From Nitrosomonas sp. Is35 (lineage in GTDB: Bacteria > Pseudomonadota > Gammaproteobacteria > Burkholderiales > Nitrosomonadaceae), in contig NZ_JAWJZH010000001.1 in NCBI RefSeq assembly GCF_033063295.1, positions 3,038,001 to 3,102,000 on the forward strand: a stretch of DNA of 64,000 nucleotides, given 5' to 3'. Positions 36,110-45,491 of the stretch are shown here, piece after piece (the stretch's first letter is position 1; every line of letters begins with the position of its first letter). The notes under the pieces are model-generated. The model was not told the origin of the DNA, did not search any database, and saw nothing but the letters and a program-made list of their open reading frames with translations. Made by a program: the position numbers and the translations under genes.

Positions 36110-37087
36110 CTAGCTAAACATTTTATGCAAATATTGCCTTATTCTGGAAAATGGTGAAGCTGTTTTGACGGTTTTCTCATCCTTCCATTGCGCAATGGCT
36201 TTCTTGGCTCGCTCACCGGTGATACGAGTCGGCCGATTAACCAGAAAATGATCAACTTCAGCATCTTCAGGATAAATATTATCGATATAAGGATCATGTT
36301 GTGTAACGGCAACCGGTATACGGTTACCATCCTTAGCCGCACTGATTACGAAACTGCCACCTTGCTGTGCCTGCAAAATGCCAAATTCCGGATAATCATC
36401 ACACCAAACTTTAATATTCTTGAAACCAGCATCTGCAATAATTTGCAATAAATCCGCCTCTGCATAGACTCGCATTTCAAGTGTCGAACCTTCTCCTCCA
36501 TGCCAGGTTAACCGGTCATATACCTCTATACTCTGATCTTTGCGTTGATTAACCAACAGCATACCTTGCTGATCCCGGACAATTCCAAACTGATTCAAAT
36601 GCGGAAAATGTTCAACCGTTCTTGGCAACATCGTATAAGGGACTGTCAACAACATCAGTCCGTCCGGTTTTAACAAATGCCAACTGTTAACAAATGCGAC
36701 ATGACGGGGTGGCGAAACATGCTCATAAACATCAGAACTAATCAGTAAGTCATAACTACCTACCACCATATTTTCTATATTGCAAATGTCTAGGTATGGT
36801 TCTGTATGGTAAAAATAATTCGTGTAGTCAAATAGATTATTAAGTTTATCAGCATAATGCGGCGCATCACTCAACCCCAGCGCTTTTTGGTTCCGGTCAG
36901 GTGAAAAATTAGCAAGCGAAACTGGTTTGCCATAAAAATGGTGTGACAGTGCAAACATCAATGCACGAAAACGGACAATCGATCCACAGTGTTGGCACGC
37001 TCCCCCCTCGCGGTGAAAATCCGGCACTACCATAGACTCTTTGCCACAAAGATTGCAGGTGTATTGTTTGTAATCCGGTGCAGACAT
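36110..37087 (-). CDS. methyltransferase-domain protein with N-terminal zinc ribbon
   Basis: About 325 aa from ATG 37087; an upstream GTG at 37147 would add 20 residues without a clear ribosome site. Residues 8-35 carry paired cysteines (YTCNLCGKES and GACQHCGSIV), a zinc ribbon. The middle has a Methyltransf_11/23-type fold (DLLISSDVYEHVSPPRHVAF, LLKPDGLMLLTVPYT), but the glycine-rich SAM loop is weakly conserved. Such proteins occur in glycan and O-antigen loci; the neighbours here give no confirmation. It is in the same direction as, and downstream of, the large STAND gene. Confidence 0.75.
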   Translation of the reverse strand: MSAPDYKQYTCNLCGKESMVVPDFHREGGACQHCGSIVRFRALMFALSHHFYGKPVSLANFSPDRNQKALGLSDAPHYADKLNNLFDYTNYFYHTEPYLDICNIENMVVGSYDLLISSDVYEHVSPPRHVAFVNSWHLLKPDGLMLLTVPYTMLPRTVEHFPHLNQFGIVRDQQGMLLVNQRKDQSIEVYDRLTWHGGEGSTLEMRVYAEADLLQIIADAGFKNIKVWCDDYPEFGILQAQQGGSFVISAAKDGNRIPVAVTQHDPYIDNIYPEDAEVDHFLVNRPTRITGERAKKAIAQWKDEKTVKTASPFSRIRQYLHKMFS

Positions 37088-37220
37088 ATTGAAGAACCAG
37101 TGAATGATGCTTAGTTTGGAAGAGAGGGCTGAGGAAAGATAAATCACCTATTCCATGCGCGTTGAATGTACTGAAAGCCGCCTAGGTTGTCAAACACTGG
37201 GATAACTGATCGAAATTGAA

Positions 37221-40200
37221 TCAACATGATCTTTTGGTCAAATCGATTCCGATGACTGTTATGTCATCAACTTCCGGAAATTCCGGAGAAATGTGCTGCC
37301 AATGCTTCTGCAGTGCTTCAACCAGCCTGATGAAATCCAGTCGACCACTATCATGGATTTCCCAGTGACGTTGTTCACCTCGATATATGAGAACTAAAAC
37401 ACCCCGATTAGATCGATCATCCCGCAAGTAGTCACCACAAAGCTGATTTTCAAGTCGTTCAAATAGCTTTGGCCCGCTCCAGTTATCCGCAAGCTTGAGT
37501 TCAACAGGAACAGGGCCATCAAAGCTCATTCCCTTGAATCTCAGGTCAATCCTCTTGGCATCGGCCAATTCCTCTTCCTGTTGAATGGAGTAGCGCCCAA
37601 ATGCCTTCTCACGCAACTCTCGTCCAATGAATTTGCGCATCTCAGTTTCGAGTGTAATCTTTTGTAGAGTACTGGCAATGCTGCTGTCACCATGCTCCAA
37701 GTCGTGCTTGAGATCCTCAAGCCGCAAAACAGCCAGCTCATACAATTCTTTATGATTGCTCGGAGTACGCTCCAATTGATCGTTAAATTCTTTCACTTGC
37801 TCAGGCTTCCAGACCTCGATATCGCCGTCTTGTTCGGCTTTCGTTTTTGCTTGAAGCAGCGCCCATTGCCGGGATTTTTCGTTTGGATGCGTCTCGGCAA
37901 TTTTCCTCAGCGCTTGAAATGATTCTTTACCGGGAATTTGATTCAGTAACTTGAACAAATTACTCCGTGCATCTTGCGCATCATCTCTTAATCCGGGTGA
38001 ATATACGCCTTTTCCAGCACGATCGATGTCGTCTTCACGTCGAATATATTTGTGCATCAGCAGATAAAGCGATTTCAAATGTTGCGGTGTTTTGAATGCC
38101 TGCCGCACCGCAGAGCTATCAGTACTACGCCCGCCTAGCAGTTGGGTAACAAAAACCATCGCGAACAAAGTTTGTTGCTCCGGATCGGATATCGACTCAA
38201 TGCGGGCAATGAGCACTGACATTGCTTCATCGGGTGTAACGCTCATCCATACGGCAAACCAGCGAGCCACATGATCCCACTCCATCAAATTGTGGCATTT
38301 TTGAGAAGCCAACGCTTCAATCTGATTATCTGTTAATGCCGAACCTTGAACAACCTTGAGCAGCTTATCAAGGTTAGCCAGATTCTTTGGTTCCATGCCG
38401 TTCAGCAGATCATACAATTCCGGTGCAATTTGATCCCAAGCCCACTGTCCTGTCCAGCTCAAATCGCTGATGATGTAATGCGTTGGAGTATCCTGCGTTT
38501 CTATCGACAATTCATAGCGGATTTCTTGCATGAGAAAATCGCTTACAAGCTGCGGGTATGTTTCAAAAAACCGGGGAAACCACACCGGAAAACCGTTCAA
38601 TTCAAAGCTTGCATACCTGCAAGCCAGTTCGACTGTTTCGGGATTGAAATGCTTCGGCCAATCTGTGGTCTCATGAGCTTCAATTTCAAGACCAATCAAC
38701 CCAATAATGACGTTATAAGTTGTTTCATTGAGCGGTGCGCCTTCTGATCGTAATTTCGGTTTGTAATGCCGCCAAAAACAAACAGTGCTATCGCGATAAA
38801 ATCGCGCAACTTTTTCCCCGTATTCGGGTATCAGTGCTCGCCAGTTATAATCGGTCCAGCGGTTCGTTGAATTTTTCTTTTTCCGGGTTTGATCAAAGAG
38901 ATAAAGCAAATCATTTGTCAGAATCCCAGGATTCTCACGAAGTGCGGCTGAAGCTTCGTCAAGTTTCTCGTTGAAGTATTCCTTCCAGTCTGCATGATAT
39001 TTTTGCTGTTGTTTTTGGTAAGCCTTATGCTGCCTGTTCGATTTCGATTCCTCCTGTTTCAGGCGTCGATAAATTAAATCTTGTGCAGGAGGCTTTAAAT
39101 AAGAACTAAGGCGCTCGGATAGCTCCTTACTGTCAGCAACCAGTTTTTTCAGTTGCCTACGCCAGACAGCTGTTCGACCAGCTTTTTTGTAAAGATCAAA
39201 AGCCAATGACAAAGCAACCAAGCGATCATCCAGAAACGTTCGATTGGAAATTTCTTCGGTAATAGATTCAAAATCGCTTTCCTCGAATCGCCAGAACGGC
39301 CGGAATGGAATTTGAAAAAACTCGGTCAGCCGTGCCCCATTGTTTTTGTTCCTAGCATTTCTGGACTTTCGCACTTCGTACCAAAATAACGCGCTATTCA
39401 ACTCCTTCCATACAGGAATCAGCTTTGAGAACTCTGCTTTGACATCGGATGAGCGATCGATTCCGTACTCACGTACTGAAGACAGTTTATACAGAATTTC
39501 GAGTGCATCCGGTTCGAGTGAAGCAGAATGACGAATTGAAGTCAATCGTTCAACAGCCTTGCAGGCTGGTGCAATCAACCAGTGAAATTGCTCGGATATT
39601 TCACAAAGTGGCCGTTCGATGAGTGGCGGAAAGTCAAGCAATCTGTTTAAGCCAGCAACAAGTTGGGGAAGCAGGTCAATATCAGCAACTTCAACGAATG
39701 CAGATAAGTTGTAAAGCAAATTATCCGCGATGGGATTTTCCGTCGGCTCGACCTTCTCCAAACATGCCAATAGCCAAATCAGCGCCTTCTCTGTCGGATT
39801 TATGAATTCCACAAGCTCGGCAAGCCATTCACGGCTAAGTCTTGGTGCTTCGGCTAGAAAATTTTGACGGACATGTTCTTGATCTTCTTTGGAACCAATT
39901 GCTTTGATGGCTCTGAATGCCACGATGCGCACATAACGTTCCGCCTGAGGATTGAGGGCAACCTCCATGACTTCCTGCCGTGCACCTTCAAGCTGTCCGA
40001 TCCATACCATACGAAGCAGGAATGCTTTCAGGTCGTCATTATCCGCATACTCCCGGAGCAATGCCAGCACGTCATCGGTTAGATCGGGACCTGCAAATCG
40101 CTGCACTGCTGCTTTGTCTCGCATGGTACCGTCCGTCGCATAATCAGCCATTTGTTTGCAAACATCGTGCAGTACGTTCCTGCGTACTTCCCAAGGTAAC

Positions 40201-41546
40201 TGACTTGGATCACCTCCTTCGAAAAGGATTTCTGGCGACAGTTTACGGATACGATCTCTGATCTTTTCATCCCACAGAATCAACCAAGGCAAGATGGGGC
40301 GCAGCGTGGGGGCGACAATATCCAAACCGTATTGATTGCGAAAGAATAATGCTTCGATATTCCGTCGCGATGTTTCACGCTTGAACAATCCGTCAAACCA
40401 CTCGGCGGTTAAGTATTCTCGTACCGAACGATGATGAAAGCGCACCGTGCCATAAATCGCTTCATCGAAAATTGGCAATGACAACAGTGTCGATTGATCC
40501 TTGCTATTCCAATCCGGCAGTACGGATCGAACATCGATTCCTTTGGAATTAGCGCTACCATCCGGAACCTTGATTGTTGATTCACGCATCAGTGTCGCTG
40601 CTGCTGCCAGTAATCTTGCTCCCTGTCGAGCACGCTCTGCCGAAAGCGGACTGACATCGGCGCGATCCGGGTCGCGTTCAGTTAATCTGCGATCAATGCT
40701 ATTTCTCATGATCTCAAGACGGCTCCCGATCCGGCCTTGAATAAGCCAGAATCCGGTTAATTCCTCCAAGTCCTGAGGACGCGCTGTAAACGACCACGCA
40801 TCCGCGCGTTCCACTGCGTCAAGAAAAGCCTTGCTATCCGCGATTCCTCGCGCTTTGACAAAAACTTTGATTTGATCGGATGCAAGATCATCCAATGCAA
40901 CGATCCTGAAAAATGAATCATTTTCTTTCTTCGGGATGGTTTCGGTTAGCACGCTTCCGTCAGGTTGAATCGCTTCTTCCGATTCAACAATATTTGCTTT
41001 TGGATCGTGCTTTGATGTAGCAGCTGGTGCATAGGGAAAGCAATCGTTGCAATAATTGAGATCAGTTTTAGGCCGCCACGCTGTTGTTCGACCGGTGATG
41101 ACAATATGCGCACGGTCTTTTGCGGAACTAATTTTTCGGCTCAATTTGCGAATCGCCAGTTCGAAGTCACGGGGATTTCGAAGACGTGCCTCATCTACCG
41201 AATCGAGAAAAAGCCATCCTTCGTTGTTTGATGTTAACCACGCAACAAATTCTTCGTAAGTTCCTTCTTCAAAAGAATCTTCAAATTCTTCAGCAACATG
41301 TTCCAGGCGAAGAAAGAACGCTGATTTTCCTTGGTTTCTAAGTGAGTGTGCGATGTTACGGATTTCGGTCGTTTTGCCCGAACCGGCTTCGGATAAAATA
41401 ACCAAGCGGTACTCTTGAACCAGATCCGGCCAGCGCAGGCGCTTATCAGTAGGAAGCCATTGACTGAAGTCCGTGTCATCGCTTTCATTTGCTTCTTTCG
41501 GCAGATCACGAAAAGTCCTATGAAGTTCGATAAACTTATCTGTCAT
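37221..41546 (-). CDS. NACHT/STAND-type NTPase with C-terminal PD-(D/E)XK nuclease-like domain
   Basis: 1,441 aa. Walker A EAGSGKTT is at residues 53-60 and Walker B LFLDSVDE at 112-119, followed by ITGRT near 157, the layout of NACHT/STAND ATPases. A very long helical middle (about 280-1290) looks like HEAT-type solenoid repeats that could sense a ligand. The C-terminal 110 residues contain RIDLRF (Asp 1334), PVELKLADN (Glu 1349, Lys 1351) and QLCGDYL, the D-E-x-K pattern of PD-(D/E)XK nucleases. Known antiviral STAND proteins mostly carry the effector at the N-terminus; here the order is reversed. It lies beside a VapBC-like pair. A defence role is an inference. Confidence 0.75.
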   Translation of the reverse strand: MTDKFIELHRTFRDLPKEANESDDTDFSQWLPTDKRLRWPDLVQEYRLVILSEAGSGKTTEIRNIAHSLRNQGKSAFFLRLEHVAEEFEDSFEEGTYEEFVAWLTSNNEGWLFLDSVDEARLRNPRDFELAIRKLSRKISSAKDRAHIVITGRTTAWRPKTDLNYCNDCFPYAPAATSKHDPKANIVESEEAIQPDGSVLTETIPKKENDSFFRIVALDDLASDQIKVFVKARGIADSKAFLDAVERADAWSFTARPQDLEELTGFWLIQGRIGSRLEIMRNSIDRRLTERDPDRADVSPLSAERARQGARLLAAAATLMRESTIKVPDGSANSKGIDVRSVLPDWNSKDQSTLLSLPIFDEAIYGTVRFHHRSVREYLTAEWFDGLFKRETSRRNIEALFFRNQYGLDIVAPTLRPILPWLILWDEKIRDRIRKLSPEILFEGGDPSQLPWEVRRNVLHDVCKQMADYATDGTMRDKAAVQRFAGPDLTDDVLALLREYADNDDLKAFLLRMVWIGQLEGARQEVMEVALNPQAERYVRIVAFRAIKAIGSKEDQEHVRQNFLAEAPRLSREWLAELVEFINPTEKALIWLLACLEKVEPTENPIADNLLYNLSAFVEVADIDLLPQLVAGLNRLLDFPPLIERPLCEISEQFHWLIAPACKAVERLTSIRHSASLEPDALEILYKLSSVREYGIDRSSDVKAEFSKLIPVWKELNSALFWYEVRKSRNARNKNNGARLTEFFQIPFRPFWRFEESDFESITEEISNRTFLDDRLVALSLAFDLYKKAGRTAVWRRQLKKLVADSKELSERLSSYLKPPAQDLIYRRLKQEESKSNRQHKAYQKQQQKYHADWKEYFNEKLDEASAALRENPGILTNDLLYLFDQTRKKKNSTNRWTDYNWRALIPEYGEKVARFYRDSTVCFWRHYKPKLRSEGAPLNETTYNVIIGLIGLEIEAHETTDWPKHFNPETVELACRYASFELNGFPVWFPRFFETYPQLVSDFLMQEIRYELSIETQDTPTHYIISDLSWTGQWAWDQIAPELYDLLNGMEPKNLANLDKLLKVVQGSALTDNQIEALASQKCHNLMEWDHVARWFAVWMSVTPDEAMSVLIARIESISDPEQQTLFAMVFVTQLLGGRSTDSSAVRQAFKTPQHLKSLYLLMHKYIRREDDIDRAGKGVYSPGLRDDAQDARSNLFKLLNQIPGKESFQALRKIAETHPNEKSRQWALLQAKTKAEQDGDIEVWKPEQVKEFNDQLERTPSNHKELYELAVLRLEDLKHDLEHGDSSIASTLQKITLETEMRKFIGRELREKAFGRYSIQQEEELADAKRIDLRFKGMSFDGPVPVELKLADNWSGPKLFERLENQLCGDYLRDDRSNRGVLVLIYRGEQRHWEIHDSGRLDFIRLVEALQKHWQHISPEFPEVDDITVIGIDLTKRSC

Positions 41547-41617
41547 TTCACTTTTCCAATCGTGATTGAGTCAATGGAGTAAATCTCGAGCATTGTCGAA
41601 GCAAACTCTTTTGTCCT

Positions 41618-42040
41618 TCACTCACGAAACGGATTTTCAATCAACAGCTCACCGACTTGCTGTCCGTGCTGCAAATCTTCTGTGTATAAGCGGGTGCAAC
41701 CGGATTCAAGTGCTGCAGCGACAATCAAGGCATCGTAAAAGCTAAAGCCGCAACGTGCCTGAAGTTCGAGCCCCTGTTGATACAGGGCAAGACTTGGCAT
41801 GGTTTGCCATAGCGGAATCAAAATTTGCTCGAGAAAGCGCCGGGCATTTTCCGTACTCATCGGGGATGGCAGTTTGCGGGTCACAACGTTGAGTGTTTCC
41901 TGGATCACTTGGTAACTGATACAAGCATTGCGCGTCTCCAGCGCCTGCTGAATCAATTTTTCCGCGATTGCGCGTTTTCGATCATCGGTTTCATCGAACA
42001 GGTAGATGAAAATGTTGGTATCGATAAAATCACCGCTCAT
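41618..42040 (-). CDS. PIN-domain toxin (VapC-like)
   Basis: 140 aa with the four conserved acidic residues of PIN ribonucleases: Asp7 (FIDTNIF), Glu48 (QETLN), Asp103 (FYDALIVAAA) and Asp122 (YTEDLQHG). VapC toxins cut specific RNAs to halt translation. The start overlaps the end of the antitoxin gene by 11 bp, the usual toxin-antitoxin arrangement. It ends 70 bp before the STAND gene begins. Confidence 0.92.
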   Translation of the reverse strand: MSGDFIDTNIFIYLFDETDDRKRAIAEKLIQQALETRNACISYQVIQETLNVVTRKLPSPMSTENARRFLEQILIPLWQTMPSLALYQQGLELQARCGFSFYDALIVAAALESGCTRLYTEDLQHGQQVGELLIENPFRE

Positions 42041-42254
42041 TCATTTCCTCGCGCGTGAATTTACGGCCGCCCGTTCGCACTTGTCCGCGCAATTCTTCGA
42101 TCAATGCCATCGCCGATCCGGTTTTCTGCTCCTGTCGGACATAATCGGTCAGCCAACGGCGAAATTGCTCGTTCAATGTGGTTTGTTCAGCACGAGCACG
42201 GGCACGGGCGGCTTCGATCAATTTGTCATCCGCGCTCAAGGTAATATTCTTCAT
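42030..42254 (-). CDS. antitoxin of the PIN toxin
   Basis: 74 aa. The N-terminus (MKNITLSADDKLIEAARARA) fits a ribbon-helix-helix DNA-binding domain, and the rest is a charged helix (EELRGQVRTGGRKFTREEMN) that would wrap the toxin. It overlaps the toxin gene by 11 bp. A palindrome at 42276-42298, 22 bp upstream of the start, is the likely operator for autoregulation. Confidence 0.85.
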   Translation of the reverse strand: MKNITLSADDKLIEAARARARAEQTTLNEQFRRWLTDYVRQEQKTGSAMALIEELRGQVRTGGRKFTREEMNER

Positions 42255-42275
42255 CGCTATATCCTCTCAAATATT

Positions 42276-42298
42276 GTGTGCACGATTTAAGTGTACAC
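42276..42298. promoter_or_regulatory. probable operator of the toxin-antitoxin operon
   Basis: GTGTGCAC (42276-42283), 7 nt, GTGTACAC (42291-42298): half-sites of an inverted repeat with one mismatch, just upstream of the antitoxin start. Confidence 0.6.
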
Positions 42299-42356
42299 TA
42301 TTATGTGTAATTAGATTGTAAGCGAATCGAGCAAAAATAGAGCCGCCAGCCATTCT

Positions 42357-45300
42357 TTATGCACTCGCCCGCCGTATCGAAACCCCCTTCACCACCGCAT
42401 ACACCGCCGGGAAAATGATCAGTGTCAGGATCGCCGCCGACACCATGCCGCCGACCATCGGGGCGGCGATGCGGCGCATGACTTCGGAGCCGGTGCCGGT
42501 GCTAAGCATGACGGGTAGCAAGCCGACCACGCTGCCGGCGATGGTCATCATGACGGGGCGGATGCGGTACACCGCGCCTTGCACCACGGCGTCGTACAAA
42601 TCCGTCAATGCTACTTTCTCAGCCATCGCTTTGCGTTGCCGGGTGATCGTGGTTAGCGATTGGTCGATAAACGTCAGCATCACCATGCCGGATTCGGCGG
42701 CTATGCCGATCAGACCAATGAAACCGACCACGGCAGCAATGCTGAGGTTGTATTCCAGCCAATACATCAGCCAGATGCCGCCGACCAGCGAGAACGGTAT
42801 CGACAACATCACGATCAACGTTTCGGTTAAGCGGCCAAAATTCAAATACACCAGCAAGAACACCATCAGAACAGTCAACGGGATGACGATTTTTAGTTTC
42901 TCGGTGGCGCGCTGCATGTATTCAAACTGACCGCTCCAGGTAGCATAGTAACCCGGCGGAAATTGCACTTGCTCGCGCACCGCCTGTTGCGCATCGGCGA
43001 TATAGCCGCCGATGTCTCGGTCGCGGATGTCGACGAAGATGTAGGCGGACAGCAGCGCATTTTCGGTGCGGATGCTGGGCGGCCCTTGCACCAGTTTGAC
43101 TTGCGCCAATTGCCCCAATGGAATCATCGTGCCGCCCTGAGCTGGTACTAGCACTTGCGTGGCGATGGCCTGCGGATCGCTGCGCAGTTCGCGCGGATAG
43201 CGGATTGCGACATCGAAACGTTCACGGCCTTCCACCGTGGTGGTAATGACTTCGCTACCCATGGCAACGGAGACGACGTCGAGCAAGTCGCCAACCGTCA
43301 GGCCGTAACGCGCCAGCGCCATCCGGTCCGGTTCGATGTCTAGATAATAGCCGCCGGTAATCCGCTCCGCATAAGCACTGGCGGTGCCGGGCACGGCTTT
43401 CAGCACGGCCTCGATCTGCTTCGCGATGGCCTCGATTTCTTTCAGATTATTGCCAAAAACTTTAACGCCGACCGGGGTGCGGATGCCGGTGGCCAGCATG
43501 TCGATGCGGTTTTTGATCGGCATGGTCCAAGCGTTCGCGACACCGGGAATTTGCAGTGCTTGATCCAGCTCGGCGATTAATTTATCGATGGTCATACCGG
43601 GCCGCCATGCGTTTTCCGGCTTCAGGTTAATGATCGTTTCAGTCATTTCCAGCGGCGCCGGATCGGTGGCGGTATCGGCGCGCCCGGCTTTACCGAACAC
43701 CGAGGCGACTTCGGGAAAATTCATGATGATTTTGTTTTGCGTTTGCATCGTTTCCGCCGCTTTGGTTACCGAAATCCCCGGTAAGGTGACAGGCATGTAT
43801 AACAGCGTACCTTCGTTTAATGTTGGCATGAATTCAGTGCCTAACCGCATTGCCGGATACACCGTAGCTGCCAGCACGCCCAGTGCGATCACTAATATGG
43901 ATTTTTTCCAGCGCATCACCCCGGCCACAACCGGCTGGTACCCGCGAATCATCCAGCGGCCCAGCGGATTATCTTCTTCGCGCGGTATCCGCCCGCGGAT
44001 CAACAGCAGGATCAGTACCGGAACCAGGGTGATGGATAACATAGCCGCACCGGCCATGGCAAAGGTTTTGGTGTAGGCGAGCGGCTGAAACATACGCCCT
44101 TCTTGCGCTTCCAGCGCGAATACCGGCAGGAATGAGACGGTAATGATCAACAAGCTGAAGAATAATGACGGACCGACTTCCTGGCACGCGGTGATAACCG
44201 CTTGCGTGCGCGATTCGCCCGGCCCGGCACGCGCCAAATGCTTATGCGCATTTTCCACCATGACGATGGCAGCATCGGTCATTTCCGCAATCGCCAGCGC
44301 AATACCGGCCAGGCTCATAATATTGGAATTGATGCCGAGCTGCGCCATGGCAATGAATGCGATCAGCACGCCAACCGGCAGCATGATGATCGCCACCAGC
44401 GCGCTGCGCGCATGCATCAGAAACACCGCGCACACCAACGCCACAATCGCAATCTGCTCGACAAACACTTCTCGCAGCGTCGCAATGGCGCGGTGAATCA
44501 ATTCGGAACGATTGTACACCGACTCAACCGACACACCCTGCGGCAGACCGGATTTGATCTGATCGATTTTCGCTTCGAGATCGTGAATCACATCCAGCGC
44601 ATTTTCGCCGTAGCGCGCCACCGCAATGCCGGAAACCGCCTCACCTTCGCCGTTCAGCTCGGTGATGCCGCGGCGCTCACCGGGAACCAGTTCCACCCTG
44701 GCGACATCGCGTAACAGCACTGGTTTACCGATATGCGCCCTGACTACCAGATTCTCCAGATCGCTGCTGTTGCGCAGGTAACCGCGGCCACGCACCATGT
44801 ATTCCGTTTCCGCCAATTCGATGACACGTCCGCCGACGTCGCGGTTACTCGCGGCGATCACTTCGGTGATACGTTTCAATGGAATGTCATACGCTTGCAG
44901 GCGGCGCGGGTCGACCGTGATTTGGTAGGTTTTAACGAACCCGCCGACGCTGGCGACTTCCGAAACGCCGGATACGGTGGTTAATTGATAGCGCAGGAAC
45001 CAATCTTGAACAGCACGCAATTCATCCAGGGTGCGATCCTTACCCGTCACAACGTACTGATAAATCCAGCCGACGCCGGTGGCATCCGGACCAAGCGCGG
45101 GCCGTACGTCGCGGGGTAACTGGTTGGCGGCAAAATTCAGATATTCCAGCACGCGCGATCGCGCCCAGTAAATATCGGTGCCGTCTTCAAAAATGACATA
45201 GATGAATGAAACTCCGAATGCAGACAAGCCGCGCGCCACTTTTGCGCGCGGCACGGCCAGCATGGCCGTGGTGAGCGGATAGGTGACTTGATCTTCGACA

Positions 45301-45482
45301 ACTTGCGGCGCTTGACCCGGATATTCCGTGTAGATGATAACCTGCACGTCAGACAGATCGGGAATCGCGTCGACCGGCATTTTCCATAGCGCGTAGAGTC
45401 CCCACCCGGCGATAAATAAGGTGCTCAGCAACACCAGGAAAACATTACGGATCGACCATTCAATGACTTTTTTCAGCATCAT
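42357..45482 (-). CDS. cusA: CusA-type heavy-metal RND efflux pump
   Basis: 1,041 aa, 12 membrane segments in the RND pattern, beginning MLKKVIEWSIRNVFLVL. Three Met residues fall in the contexts of the CusA copper/silver site: LLYMPVTLPG (about residue 562), DPAPLEMTET (about 611) and NRIDMLATGI (about 661), so Cu(I)/Ag(I) is the likely substrate rather than Zn/Co/Cd. It is the inner-membrane motor of a tripartite pump and starts 9 nt after the adaptor gene. AAGGGA precedes the ATG. Confidence 0.93.
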   Translation of the reverse strand: MMLKKVIEWSIRNVFLVLLSTLFIAGWGLYALWKMPVDAIPDLSDVQVIIYTEYPGQAPQVVEDQVTYPLTTAMLAVPRAKVARGLSAFGVSFIYVIFEDGTDIYWARSRVLEYLNFAANQLPRDVRPALGPDATGVGWIYQYVVTGKDRTLDELRAVQDWFLRYQLTTVSGVSEVASVGGFVKTYQITVDPRRLQAYDIPLKRITEVIAASNRDVGGRVIELAETEYMVRGRGYLRNSSDLENLVVRAHIGKPVLLRDVARVELVPGERRGITELNGEGEAVSGIAVARYGENALDVIHDLEAKIDQIKSGLPQGVSVESVYNRSELIHRAIATLREVFVEQIAIVALVCAVFLMHARSALVAIIMLPVGVLIAFIAMAQLGINSNIMSLAGIALAIAEMTDAAIVMVENAHKHLARAGPGESRTQAVITACQEVGPSLFFSLLIITVSFLPVFALEAQEGRMFQPLAYTKTFAMAGAAMLSITLVPVLILLLIRGRIPREEDNPLGRWMIRGYQPVVAGVMRWKKSILVIALGVLAATVYPAMRLGTEFMPTLNEGTLLYMPVTLPGISVTKAAETMQTQNKIIMNFPEVASVFGKAGRADTATDPAPLEMTETIINLKPENAWRPGMTIDKLIAELDQALQIPGVANAWTMPIKNRIDMLATGIRTPVGVKVFGNNLKEIEAIAKQIEAVLKAVPGTASAYAERITGGYYLDIEPDRMALARYGLTVGDLLDVVSVAMGSEVITTTVEGRERFDVAIRYPRELRSDPQAIATQVLVPAQGGTMIPLGQLAQVKLVQGPPSIRTENALLSAYIFVDIRDRDIGGYIADAQQAVREQVQFPPGYYATWSGQFEYMQRATEKLKIVIPLTVLMVFLLVYLNFGRLTETLIVMLSIPFSLVGGIWLMYWLEYNLSIAAVVGFIGLIGIAAESGMVMLTFIDQSLTTITRQRKAMAEKVALTDLYDAVVQGAVYRIRPVMMTIAGSVVGLLPVMLSTGTGSEVMRRIAAPMVGGMVSAAILTLIIFPAVYAVVKGVSIRRASA

Positions 45483-45491
45483 GGTGTTCCC

